Below are positions 14,116 to 22,666 of a stretch of DNA of 64,000 nucleotides, piece by piece; the first letter of the stretch is position 1, and each line of letters starts with the position of its first letter. Location: contig NZ_CP059735.1 in the NCBI RefSeq assembly GCF_000948975.2, positions 1,054,001-1,118,000 of the forward strand, read 5' to 3'. Below the pieces are notes generated by a model. That model was given only the letters and a program-made list of their open reading frames with translations, had not been told where the DNA came from and did no database searches. The DNA is from Thalassomonas actiniarum. GTDB taxonomy: Bacteria; Pseudomonadota; Gammaproteobacteria; Enterobacterales; Alteromonadaceae. The position numbers were made by a program, and so were the translations under genes.

Positions 14116-16449
14116 TTATTTTTGTTTATAGGCTGCCAGTAATTGGGCGGCAATCTCTCTGAAGTTGTCGTCAGTAACATAGGGTTGATCCAGCAGCAAT
14201 TTCATCGCCTCTTTGGCCTGGATTTGTGCCGGATCATTACCCTGCATATTGAGTAAAGTGGCGGCGACAGTATATTCACTGTCATGGAACAGATCTTCAG
14301 AGCGGGATTTTAATATCTCCAGGCCCTTGGTAACCGTGTCCGAACCGGCTTTATTGGTGCTGGCAGCTTCTTTGAGTTCATTCGCGGTTCTGTCTATCAT
14401 CAGCGCTAATTCACCTTTTGAGCTAACGGTCAGGTTCTCCAGTTTTGATTGATAAGCCGAGGCCAGTTCACTGGCTATCATTCTGAAACTGTTGTCGTTT
14501 ACGCCAGGCTGTTCCAGCAGGGCTTTCATCGCTTCTTTGGCTCTAACCTCTGCGTTGTCTTTTTTACCTGTCATATGGAGTAAGGTGGCGTTGACGGTAT
14601 AGTCGCGGTCGTGGAATGGATCTTCAGAGCGTGTTTTTAATACCTCCAGCCCTTTTATCACTGTGGCCATGCCGTCTTTATTGGTGCTTGCGGCCGCTAT
14701 CAGCTGACTGGCGGTCTGGTCTATCTGTGCTTGCTCTTGTGGTGACGGGCCTTTTGTTGCTTCGATGATGTTAGTCAGGAAGAAATGCAAGCCCTTGGTA
14801 TTTTGGGCGGTAATTTCTCCTTGCAGTGACTCTGTCCATTGATTCGATTCAGAGAGAAATTGGCTTGAGTCTTCATCATATTGAGCTGCCAGGCCGGCAT
14901 GTTCATATAGCGCATATAAGGTGGCTCTTGAACCAAATTCCTGTTCGATTTTTTTCGCCAGATCGCTTGCATTGGAGTCGGTGAGCGGATTTTCAGCGAA
15001 AAAGTCCCTCAGGTTGGCATGGTCCGGTTCTGTTCTGTGTGAAGCCGACAGATCACCGGCGCCTACTTTCAGGTCAATGCCGTTTTCAATCGCCTCTATG
15101 GCTTTCATCACCACAGGTACGGTATTGGCCAGGTCTCCGTAGATATAGTGAGAGCTTTCCAATGCCTGTTGGATCTCCTGTTTATCCTGCATGGATAAAT
15201 CGCTTAAATCACCGTAGGCAAACTGGATGGGTTCGAGCAGGCGGTTTAGCCATTGATGAAACAGGATGTCGTTTTTACGTAATCCTTTGACGTCGCCCAT
15301 GTCGGCATCGGTTTCCATAAGGTCGACTTTACCGCTTTTATCCAGGCTTTCAAGCAGGCGGTTCATGCCCAGTGCCCAGTCATCCCTGGATGGACCTTTG
15401 AGGCTGTCGCGAAAATTAGTATCGTCAAGCTTGATTTCCTTACCCGTGGCATAGGAGTGGAACAAGGCTTGTTGGGTACTGTTGGTCGGGTATCTGTCAA
15501 CCAGTATTTCTTTCAGGCTGGCTTTGGGGGTGTCGAGTTGGTCCCACATTCTTTTCAGGGAGTTGATATTTTCTTTGGGAGATTTCACTTCCAGGTGATC
15601 AACCAGCTCGGCGGCGTCATGGCCTTTGGAGAGTTTGTCGTTGATAAACTCGCTCATGCTAAATACCGGGTCGCCAACCAGGGTGTTACTCGACAGGGTC
15701 ACCAGGCCGCTGCCGCTTTTGTCGGCCTCAAATGAATATTGCTGCATCAAAATGTCGTCCATCATATGCAACAGTTGTCCTGTTTCTACACCAGACAAGC
15801 TATGTTTGCTGATGGCCCCTTGCACGTGTTCGCTGATTTCGTCTTTACACATTTCATAACGCGCATAGCCCATGATCAGGGAGAGCGCGACATCGTTCTG
15901 TTTCGACTCGGCTTCTTTTACCAGGGCGAACAGACCGCTGGTATCCGGGTTTTTGCCGTTGGCGTTATCGCTTATCCAGCTGCGTACGGCATCTGTGTTA
16001 TTTTCAGTTGCCATTTCATGAAGCGCCGTGAGGGCGGGGCTGAGTTTTCCCTGTAATTCGGTATCGCTTATACCGTTAAGGAAAAAGAGCTGAGATACCG
16101 CACTTTGAGGCTTCATGGTCGGGGTGAGCATGTGTTCTATTTCGCCGTCGCTTTTATTGAAAATCGAGGGCTGGCGCATCAGTCCGGAAAGTGCTGTTTC
16201 AATATTTGAAAATTTACTGTTAAAGGCATCGCGGGTGAAGAATTCAACTTCCTGGCTTCTTTCGTCCGGGGTTGGCTTACGTATGTCAATCTGGTAATTA
16301 TCCGGAAAGGCGTGCTGTTTTATGGCCGACTCGGCAGAAGATACATTCTGAAAGCAAAATTGCATCTTTTCTTTGTTATCGGTGTTGGTGACTTCAACTA
16401 TACGGGTGAGGTGTGAATGGTCGAACGAATTTACGGTAGTGGTTTGCAT
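14116..16449 (-). CDS. Large putative type III secreted protein, copy A, with C-terminal repeats
   Basis: The protein has 777 residues, no signal peptide and no membrane segment. It starts at an ATG with AGGAGA upstream, 39 nt after a CesT-like chaperone gene, which is the normal arrangement of a type III effector or substrate with its chaperone. Residues 1-465 are homologous throughout to the 468-residue protein at 17402. The C-terminal part is unique to this copy and holds two repeats of about 93 residues (576-669 and 685-777) sharing AASTNK, LK-x-RSED, FHD and AKEAMK. I recognise no enzymatic motif. The secreted status is inferred from the chaperone. Confidence 0.75.
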   Translation of the reverse strand: MQTTTVNSFDHSHLTRIVEVTNTDNKEKMQFCFQNVSSAESAIKQHAFPDNYQIDIRKPTPDERSQEVEFFTRDAFNSKFSNIETALSGLMRQPSIFNKSDGEIEHMLTPTMKPQSAVSQLFFLNGISDTELQGKLSPALTALHEMATENNTDAVRSWISDNANGKNPDTSGLFALVKEAESKQNDVALSLIMGYARYEMCKDEISEHVQGAISKHSLSGVETGQLLHMMDDILMQQYSFEADKSGSGLVTLSSNTLVGDPVFSMSEFINDKLSKGHDAAELVDHLEVKSPKENINSLKRMWDQLDTPKASLKEILVDRYPTNSTQQALFHSYATGKEIKLDDTNFRDSLKGPSRDDWALGMNRLLESLDKSGKVDLMETDADMGDVKGLRKNDILFHQWLNRLLEPIQFAYGDLSDLSMQDKQEIQQALESSHYIYGDLANTVPVVMKAIEAIENGIDLKVGAGDLSASHRTEPDHANLRDFFAENPLTDSNASDLAKKIEQEFGSRATLYALYEHAGLAAQYDEDSSQFLSESNQWTESLQGEITAQNTKGLHFFLTNIIEATKGPSPQEQAQIDQTASQLIAAASTNKDGMATVIKGLEVLKTRSEDPFHDRDYTVNATLLHMTGKKDNAEVRAKEAMKALLEQPGVNDNSFRMIASELASAYQSKLENLTVSSKGELALMIDRTANELKEAASTNKAGSDTVTKGLEILKSRSEDLFHDSEYTVAATLLNMQGNDPAQIQAKEAMKLLLDQPYVTDDNFREIAAQLLAAYKQK

Positions 16450-16488
16450 TATTTATCTCCTGATGATTAAAAACGGCTGTAAAGCGGA

Positions 16489-16953
16489 TTAGATCCTGAC
16501 CATATGAAGCGGGTGTTGCCGCGCCTGGGCGGGAGTGCCTGACTCTTCAAGTAAACTATTGATATGTTTGCGTAATGACAGGGCGGCATGGGAAAGGTTT
16601 TCCAGCATATTGCCAAATTCACGGGCCGTTATCCCCTGGTATTCGTGGCTGTAGCTGAGGATCAGACTTTGATTGTCCCGGTCATAGCCAAGCGCGCCGC
16701 CATAGGTGTTGGCAGGCTTTAAATTAAGTGCCAGTAGTGCCTTAAATAATGCCGTATCCACGGGCTCGGCTAAGTCGCAAATATGGAGTAACACGGTAAA
16801 ATTTTCACTCAGAGGCTCGCCGCAAATCATCAGCTCTATGTTGCTGCTGGTGGCCATAAAGCAGCGGTTGTCCTGATCAAGGGATAGCGGGGCTGCACTT
16901 GAGCTGTTTAACTCCTGTAACCACTGGTTGAGAATGTCGGTGGTATTGTTCAT
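16489..16953 (-). CDS. CesT-family type III secretion chaperone, copy A
   Basis: This 154-residue protein fits the CesT/SycE-type chaperone: a short N-terminal helix (ILNQWLQEL), a strand-rich centre with ELMICGEPLSENFTVLLHICDL, the LLALNL helix, GGALGYD and a C-terminal amphipathic helix. The ATG at 16953 follows GGAAGAAAC; a longer frame to 17016 has no ribosome-binding site. Such chaperones are small acidic dimers that bind the N-terminal region of one secreted partner. The gene directly downstream is the likely client. Confidence 0.75.
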   Translation of the reverse strand: MNNTTDILNQWLQELNSSSAAPLSLDQDNRCFMATSSNIELMICGEPLSENFTVLLHICDLAEPVDTALFKALLALNLKPANTYGGALGYDRDNQSLILSYSHEYQGITAREFGNMLENLSHAALSLRKHINSLLEESGTPAQARQHPLHMVRI

Positions 16954-17016
16954 GTTTCTTCCTTTGGCTGTTGGTTTTATCTGCTGGTACTGAGTAGGTA
17001 ACCGGTTATCAGCCAA

Positions 17017-17401
17017 GGATTCATATTCGGTTAAAAAATATACAGCTTGATGTGTTGAGTTGGTTTTATCTGTGTTGCGGTGCTGGCGCTTTCTTTATCC
17101 GGGATGACAACGCTGACTCAAGTTATGCTGGAGTTTTTTTGATATTGTTGAATCAATATGGGGATTTTTTGAGTGTGACTAAGCACTTGTATGACTGGCA
17201 TTTCGCGATTGAGGCGGTTGCTTTATGGCTGTTTACAGGCCTGGTTTCGCCTGTCGGCAATGGCGGGGGAAGCAAAATAAAAACGGCCCGCGATTCATTT
17301 TTGGTCAAATTCGCAGGCCGTTTAAAGGTTTTTATCGTGCAGGCATTAGACTTTGCTAGACAAAGTCAAAGCCCGCGGGGATTGAGTTAAAGGAGGGGTA
17401 T
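17017..17401. other. Spacer between the two chaperone/effector pairs
   Basis: About 385 bp separates the pairs. It contains the terminator of the upstream pair (17281-17323) and should contain a promoter for the downstream pair. A plus-strand open frame at 17052-17390 runs through the terminator and is not considered a gene. Confidence 0.5.
17281..17323 (-). terminator. Rho-independent terminator of chaperone/effector pair B
   Basis: A 13-bp stem with one mismatch (AAACGGCCCGCGA / TCGCAGGCCGTTT). Read on the minus strand it is followed by TTTTTATTTT. It lies about 80 bases past the stop of the 468-residue gene. Confidence 0.8.
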
Positions 17402-18808
17402 TTATCCCCCTCTGATATCTATGCCTTGTGCTATTGCTTCAAGGGCTTTTAATACTACTGGTGCAGTATCCCCCATATTATTGGAAAATAATGAATGATC
17501 AGTGGTTAATGTCTGCCGGATCTCATCCTTTTGCGATGTTGTTAATGCCGATAAATCACCATAGGCAAATTCGATAGGGGTGAGGATACGGTCAAGCCAT
17601 TGTTGGAATATATTGTCGTTTCTACTTAAGTTCTCTGCATTAATATCGCCAACTTCAGCCTCGGTAGCCATTCGGTCAACCGTGCTGGTTGTGTCGAGTC
17701 TTGCCAGCAGACGATTCATGCCCAAGGCCCAGTCATCCTGGCTTGCTCCCATGAGTCTGTCGCGCAATGTGCCATCACCGCCATCAAATTCACTATAATC
17801 AATATAGGAATGAAACATATTAGCCTGGGTACTATTCATCACATATTTAGTATCAAGCACGTCTTTGAGGGTTGCTGCAGGGGTATCCAGTTTATCCCAT
17901 AGCCTGTTTAGTGAGTTGATATTTTCTTTCGGGGATTTTACTCCCAGGTGATCAACCAGTTCTGTTGCATCATGACCACTGGCTATTTTGCCATTGATAT
18001 AACTACTGAAGTCAAAAACAGGGTCGCCGCGTAAGCTTTCAGCGCTTGACGTTGACAGGGTCACCAGGCTGCTGCTGCTGGCGTCTGCTTCGAATGAATA
18101 TTGCTGCATCAGGATGTCATCCATCATACGCAATAATTGCCCGGTTTCTGTTGCTGACAGGCTATCCTCTGAGATGGCGGTATCCACTATCGAGGTGATA
18201 GTTTCCTGGCATTTCTCATAACGAGCATACCCCATAATCAGTGCCAGGGCTTTTTCATTTTGTGTTGATTCGGCATGTTCTACCATAGCTAATAAGCCGC
18301 TGGTATCCGGTGTTCCGCTGGCGTTGGCGTTGTCGACTATCCAGCTACGCACAGCTGCTGTATTGTTATCCGAGGCCATGGCATGCAAAGCCTCCAGTCC
18401 GGGACTGAGTTTGGCTTGTACGCTGCTCTCGGAAATGCCATGTACATGGAAAAGTTGTGCTGTCGCGCTCTGCGGCTGCATTTTCGGGGTCAGCATATGT
18501 GCTATTTCACCTGAGCTTTCATGGAAAACAGAAGGTTGTTTTATCAGCCCTGATTGCGCGACTTCAAACTCTTTAAATGTACTCTCAAAAGCCTTTTTAG
18601 TGAAAAATTCAACGTCTGTTTGTTCGCTGTCGTTCGGCTTGCGTATGTCGGTGGTAAAGTGCTCAGGGAATAGATGTTCGTCTATTGCATTGCCTGCCAT
18701 AGTTGAATTGCTGAAGCAAAATTTTTGCGTGTCTTGTGTCTCGGTGTTGGTTACTTCCAGAATACGAGTGAGTTGTGGAAACTGAAATGAGTCTACTGTA
18801 GTTTGCAT
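17402..18808 (-). CDS. Putative type III secreted protein, copy B (short form)
   Basis: The 468-residue protein is colinear with and strongly similar to the first 465 residues of the 777-residue protein. Shared stretches include DIRKP, VEFFT, QPS, HMLTP, MGYARYE, LLRMMDDILMQQYSFEAD, VKSPKENINSL and DDWALGMNRLL. It ends right after GIDIRGG, where copy A continues into its unique C-terminal region, so it lacks the repeats. It lies 38 nt after its own CesT-like chaperone. No signal peptide or catalytic motif is visible. The pair probably arose by tandem duplication. Confidence 0.75.
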   Translation of the reverse strand: MQTTVDSFQFPQLTRILEVTNTETQDTQKFCFSNSTMAGNAIDEHLFPEHFTTDIRKPNDSEQTDVEFFTKKAFESTFKEFEVAQSGLIKQPSVFHESSGEIAHMLTPKMQPQSATAQLFHVHGISESSVQAKLSPGLEALHAMASDNNTAAVRSWIVDNANASGTPDTSGLLAMVEHAESTQNEKALALIMGYARYEKCQETITSIVDTAISEDSLSATETGQLLRMMDDILMQQYSFEADASSSSLVTLSTSSAESLRGDPVFDFSSYINGKIASGHDATELVDHLGVKSPKENINSLNRLWDKLDTPAATLKDVLDTKYVMNSTQANMFHSYIDYSEFDGGDGTLRDRLMGASQDDWALGMNRLLARLDTTSTVDRMATEAEVGDINAENLSRNDNIFQQWLDRILTPIEFAYGDLSALTTSQKDEIRQTLTTDHSLFSNNMGDTAPVVLKALEAIAQGIDIRGG

Positions 18809-18846
18809 GCTATATATTCTCTTTTATTACTTTTTGACGACAGGGG

Positions 18847-19317
18847 TTAGATTCTGAGCATCTGGAGTGGGTTTGGCGCAGTTTGCTCCTGTATTGATGT
18901 CGATGCATCATCAAACAAGGTCTTGACATATTCCTGCAACGGCGCCACGGCCTGGGAGAGGTTTTCCAGCATATTGCCAAACTCCCGGGCCGTTAATCCC
19001 TGGTATTCGTGGCTGAATGTTAATATCAGGCTTTGCTTGCCCTCGTCATAGGCGAGGGCGCCACCACAGGTGTAGGCCGGCTTTAAATTCAGTGCCAGTA
19101 ATGCCTGAAACACTTCGATATCCGTGATATCTTTCATATCGCAAATATGAAGAAAAACGCTGAAGTTTTCACTGAGGGGATCGCCGCAAACCATCAAATC
19201 TACATTGTTGTTGGTGCCTATAAAGCAGCGGTGGCTTTGATCAAGAGACAATGGAGTGTCACTGGCGGAGCTTATTTCCTGTAACCACTGGTTGAGGATA
19301 TCTGTTGTGTTGTTCAT
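18847..19317 (-). CDS. CesT-family type III secretion chaperone, copy B
   Basis: This 156-residue paralogue of the chaperone at 16489 has the same motifs in the same order (MNNTTDILNQWLQE, CGDPLSENFSVFLHICDM, LLALNLKPAYTCGGALAYD, HEYQGLTAREFGNMLENLS). The ATG at 19317 follows AAGGAC. It leads the second chaperone/substrate pair. Divergence is highest at the N-terminal region and the tail, consistent with partner specialisation. Confidence 0.75.
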   Translation of the reverse strand: MNNTTDILNQWLQEISSASDTPLSLDQSHRCFIGTNNNVDLMVCGDPLSENFSVFLHICDMKDITDIEVFQALLALNLKPAYTCGGALAYDEGKQSLILTFSHEYQGLTAREFGNMLENLSQAVAPLQEYVKTLFDDASTSIQEQTAPNPLQMLRI

Positions 19318-19477
19318 ATTTGTCCTTGGAAGTCTGGTGTTGTTCAGTAAGTAACCAGGTGGCGGAAAGAGTTATAAAAAATTCGAAAAAAAATTTTCTT
19401 CTGTAAGCCTGGTGGTTTAAGTCACTGACCGAGCTAGTGCTTACAGTGAACATTTTATCTAATGGTAGGGGGAAACC

Positions 19478-19921
19478 TTGGTATTAAGTCTGAAGTCTAA
19501 ACTGTTAATAAGCGGCGGGGTGATAGCTTTTGCTGCCGCTATCTGGCATTTACTTTGTATTTGGGGCGGGCCTGCCTGGTTTGCTTTTGCCAGGGCGCCT
19601 GAGCAAATTATCGAATCGGCTCGGCAGGGGACTTTACTTGCACCTGTGGGAACCCTTGTGGTTGCCGGGTTAATGTTTGCCTGCACCCTGTTTGCCTTTT
19701 CTGCCACAGGGCTTATCCGTAAACTGCCTTTGCTGACACCTGCCTTGATCACTATTGCACTGCTGTGCACGGTACGTGGCATCATTGCTGTGCCTTTCTT
19801 TTTAACCCCTGGCGGGTTTGATCTCTGGGAGGTTATTGCCAGCTCAGTTTGGTTATATGTTGGTATTTGTTTTATCGCGGGCAGTGTCGAGCATCTTAGT
19901 GTGGTTAAAGTAAAGCCCTAA
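19478..19921 (+). CDS. Four-TM membrane protein, unknown
   Basis: The 147-residue protein starts at a TTG seven to eight bases after an AGGGGGA site. Four hydrophobic segments are visible (about 9-30, 51-75, 82-102 and 117-138). No recognised family or motif. It is followed by a small GCCC/GGGC hairpin and a T-run at about 19914-19932, likely a weak terminator. Confidence 0.6.
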   Translation: MVLSLKSKLLISGGVIAFAAAIWHLLCIWGGPAWFAFARAPEQIIESARQGTLLAPVGTLVVAGLMFACTLFAFSATGLIRKLPLLTPALITIALLCTVRGIIAVPFFLTPGGFDLWEVIASSVWLYVGICFIAGSVEHLSVVKVKP

Positions 19922-19954
19922 CGGGCCTTTTTCACTAAACCGTATCCGACTTGC

Positions 19955-20479
19955 TCAGCCGCTGTTTTCCCCCAAGGCATGCAGGAAGCTGGCAATGTCG
20001 GCTTTAGAACGTAAATGATAAACGGTTTTCGTTTTGGCGGCATTGGCGACATATTTGCGGTATGCCGGGGTCAGTTTTTTATGGCATAACCACAGTACCC
20101 GGTAACTGTTGATGGTGCCTTTAATAATTGAGCTGTGCTCCGGCCACCCCTCCGGGGGCTGAAAAAGCCCTTTGAAAAAACGTTTGGTCACCCAGAAAAA
20201 ATGTACCCGGATAGGCAGGTCGATATAAACCAGGGTGTCAGCCTGGTTAAGGCGGGTCCAGGTTGAATCCAGGCAGCCGTAACCCTCTATCAGCCATTTA
20301 TCTTCGGATAAAATGCGGCTGTGGGCGGCCAGGTATTGGTCGTGGGGAACTTCATTGCCGCCCGGGAGAAATTTCACTTTATCGAGCGCGTATAGCTCAA
20401 GACCGGTGATTGCTGCGATTTGCTTGCTGGTGGTGGACTTGCCGGCACCGGCATTGCCAAAAACGGCGACTTTTTTCAT
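19955..20479 (-). CDS. P-loop kinase of the adenylate-kinase-like/topology-modulation type
   Basis: The 174-residue protein has a Walker A motif at residues 8-16 (GNAGAGKST), then LDKVKFLPG, a WLIEGYG stretch and a Walker-B-like DTLVYIDLP. This is the pattern of small nucleotide kinase-like proteins often annotated as topology modulation (FlaR-like) proteins. The acceptor is unknown. The ATG has AGGAATAAAAA upstream. A terminator hairpin and a Trp-rich leader peptide lie directly upstream (20512-20623), so transcription might be controlled by attenuation. Confidence 0.8.
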   Translation of the reverse strand: MKKVAVFGNAGAGKSTTSKQIAAITGLELYALDKVKFLPGGNEVPHDQYLAAHSRILSEDKWLIEGYGCLDSTWTRLNQADTLVYIDLPIRVHFFWVTKRFFKGLFQPPEGWPEHSSIIKGTINSYRVLWLCHKKLTPAYRKYVANAAKTKTVYHLRSKADIASFLHALGENSG

Positions 20480-20511
20480 TTTTTATTCCTGTTTTGTCAT
20501 TAAAAGCGGGA

Positions 20512-20623
20512 ATAAAAAACCCGCCTTGATGGCGGGTTATGGATCAGCTAAACAGCACTATTCCCACCAGGGCTCAGAGATGGTGTTCATAATTCGGATT
20601 ATCAAAGCAGATAATGTGCTGTT
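20512..20623 (-). promoter_or_regulatory. Putative Trp-type attenuator: leader peptide plus terminator
   Basis: On the minus strand an 10-residue reading frame (20590 down to 20558, MNTISEPWWE) has two adjacent Trp codons and ends in TAG. A perfect 8-bp terminator stem (AACCCGCC / GGCGGGTT, 20518-20538) with a minus-strand T-run follows about 20 bases later. AACAGCAC (20551-20558) can pair with GTGCTGTT (20616-20623), enclosing the leader. GGTGGG over the Trp codons could alternatively pair with CCCGCC of the terminator. The kinase gene starts about 30 bases beyond the T-run. The leader's ribosome-binding site is weak. Confidence 0.55.
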
Positions 20624-20869
20624 CACTGTTTTTCCTGATGATTATTTATTCAATATGGTTAAAGACTAACATAGCCGGGGGATAAAAATAACTAAATTTT
20701 CAGTCATAAGGTAAAGCGAGTGTTTTCCTGCTTTTGCGGGGGGTCGTTGCTTTGTTAATGGTGAAATGTATCTTTTGGCGCATGGGCTGTTTGGCATCAG
20801 ATAAAGATAGGTTTTTGTGTTGGCAAAGTGTAGCCTTATTTTTTAGCCGCTTGATGCGGTGTGTTACTA

Positions 20870-21029
20870 GGGCCTGTTTATCTTTGGCTGTGAATTATCT
20901 TTTTGGCTGTTTTTACACCTATCCGCGTTAGAAAAATGTCATGTAGAATAACTACACGTCCATTTTTCTGCCTTGATATGTGCAAAAACCGCTCAAAAAT
21001 CTTAATCCCCTCCAAAGATAAGCAGGCCC
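20870..21029. mobile_element. Palindromic MITE, copy 1
   Basis: A 160-bp element bounded by TA on both sides (20868-20869 and 21030-21031). Terminal inverted repeats start GGGCCTG and extend to TTATCTTTGG. Beyond them the two halves stay roughly complementary almost to the centre (AGAAAAATG...CATTTTTCT), so the whole element can fold into one long hairpin. It has no ORF. A TA duplication suggests mobilisation by an IS630/Tc1-type transposase. Copy 2 is at 24740. Confidence 0.85.
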
Positions 21030-21042
21030 TAATAGAGTTTTT

Positions 21043-21366
21043 ATGAAGAAAATACTGTTTGTGTGCAGTCAAAATAAATTACGCTCTCCTACCGGTGAAG
21101 CGGTATTTGGTCATGAAGCCGGGATTGAGGCACGCTCTGCCGGTCTCAACAACAATGCCGAGATCCCTTTAGGGGCCGAGGACGTGGAATGGGCCGATAT
21201 TATCTTTGTGATGGAGCCGGTTCATAAAAGAAAGCTGAGCAAAGGTTTCAAAGATAAGCTGAAAGGGCAAAGCGTGATTTGCCTGGGGATCCCGGATCAT
21301 TATGACTATATGGATCCCGAACTGGTGGCAATATTTATGCGGGATGCTCCTCAATTTATTTATTAA
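21043..21366 (+). CDS. Low-molecular-weight protein tyrosine phosphatase-like protein
   Basis: The 107-residue protein starts with FVCSQNKLRSPT, carrying the C-x5-R-S phosphate loop of low-molecular-weight tyrosine phosphatases, and has the DIIFVMEPVHK stretch of this family. It is shorter than classical members (about 150), matching the compact predicted phosphatase group. The general acid Asp may be the one in GIPDHYDYMD. MITE copy 1 ends 13 bases before the ATG, so the gene's promoter is either inside or displaced by the element. Confidence 0.85.
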   Translation: MKKILFVCSQNKLRSPTGEAVFGHEAGIEARSAGLNNNAEIPLGAEDVEWADIIFVMEPVHKRKLSKGFKDKLKGQSVICLGIPDHYDYMDPELVAIFMRDAPQFIY

Positions 21367-21423
21367 CTCAGGGCCTTGTCAGGGCATATAAATCAATAAC
21401 AGGATCAGGAAACCAATACGCTG

Positions 21424-22383
21424 ATGGAATTAATATTTTTAGGTACATCGTCGGGCACCCCCACGAAAACCCGCAATGTATCGGCAACGGCGGTCAAGGC
21501 GCCGAATGCCAAACACTGGTGCCTGGTGGATTGCGGTGAAGGCACCCAGCACCAGATTTTAAGAACCAAGCTGTCCCTGAATAGCTTACAGGCCATTTTT
21601 ATCACCCATGTGCACGGGGATCACTGTTACGGCCTGCCCGGTTTGCTGGCAAGTGCCGCTATGGCCGGGCGGACTGAAAAGCTATATCTGGTCGGCCCGG
21701 CGGAGATTGAGGCGTTTGTTAGCGCCGTTTGCACCCTGACCGAGTTGTATTTGCCTTACGAGATTGTTTTTATTGACTCCGCTACACTCAATGAGCACCG
21801 GCCCGAGCTGGAACTGAGCGTGACGGCCGTCAAGCTGTCGCACCGGGTACCGTCTCATGCTTTTAGTTTTTGTTATCAAAGCGATGAGCGAAAGCTTGAT
21901 CTTGAGAAATTAAAAGCTGCCGATATCAAACCCGGCCCCCATTGGGGAGAGCTGCAAAGCGGCAAAGATATCATGCTTGACGGTGAAACGATTTTGGCTG
22001 ACGACTACCTGTTGCCGAAAGCTAAAGCGCAAAAGATCATTATCTGCGGCGACAATGACCAGCCGGATTTGTTGTCGGATGAAATCAAAAGTGCCGATGT
22101 TTTAGTGCATGAGGCAACCTATACCTATGACATAGCGCAGAAAGTCGGGCCCGGGCCGATGCACAGCAGTGCGAAAATTGTTGCCGAATTTGCCGGTAAA
22201 CACCGGGTCGATAATCTGGTGTTAACGCATTTCAGTGCCCGTTATCAAAATGATACCGGCAGCAGTCCTTCAATTTTGGATGTTGAACTCGAAGCCAGGG
22301 CACATTATGACGGTAATCTTATGCTTGCCAGTGATTTTGACCATTACCGGCTGGGTAAAAACGGGGTGCTGGGCAAGCTTTAA
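21424..22383 (+). CDS. rnz: Ribonuclease Z-like metallo-beta-lactamase-fold protein
   Basis: This 319-residue protein begins with the RNase Z signature FLGTSSGTPTKTRNVSA and has the metal-binding HVHGDH motif near residue 62. Later ligands are CGDND, VHEATY and LTHFSARY. RNase Z cleaves the 3' trailer of tRNA precursors in the cytoplasm. Length is as expected for the short form. It stands 57 nt after the phosphatase gene on the same strand. Confidence 0.88.
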   Translation: MELIFLGTSSGTPTKTRNVSATAVKAPNAKHWCLVDCGEGTQHQILRTKLSLNSLQAIFITHVHGDHCYGLPGLLASAAMAGRTEKLYLVGPAEIEAFVSAVCTLTELYLPYEIVFIDSATLNEHRPELELSVTAVKLSHRVPSHAFSFCYQSDERKLDLEKLKAADIKPGPHWGELQSGKDIMLDGETILADDYLLPKAKAQKIIICGDNDQPDLLSDEIKSADVLVHEATYTYDIAQKVGPGPMHSSAKIVAEFAGKHRVDNLVLTHFSARYQNDTGSSPSILDVELEARAHYDGNLMLASDFDHYRLGKNGVLGKL

Positions 22384-22666
22384 CCGGCTGAGGCGATAAA
22401 GCCGCTAGCGGCTGTTACAGCTATGCGGATCGGTGTTAATCTTTTGTAACAATGCTATAGTATTTTTTGTGGTTGAACCTTTGTTCTTGCTTAAAGGCAT
22501 TGTTTAGGCCAGTTGTCGGGTGTCAAAAGCAGTAAAAAAGAATGGTAACGCTTTATTTTAAGTTGTTGATTTTTAAGTGTTGTCGTGTGACTGTCAGGTG
22601 ATTGGCGTGTTCTTTCATGTCATTTTGGGCTGATAATTCAAAACGAACAACAGAAAAGGATAAGAA

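Noticed and set aside
17052-17390. 112-codon plus-strand frame between the chaperone/effector pairs
   Set aside because: It runs through the terminator at 17281-17323 and lacks a ribosome-binding site.
8000-19000. Search for an integron integrase to the right of the array
   Set aside because: No frame on either strand shows tyrosine-recombinase motifs.
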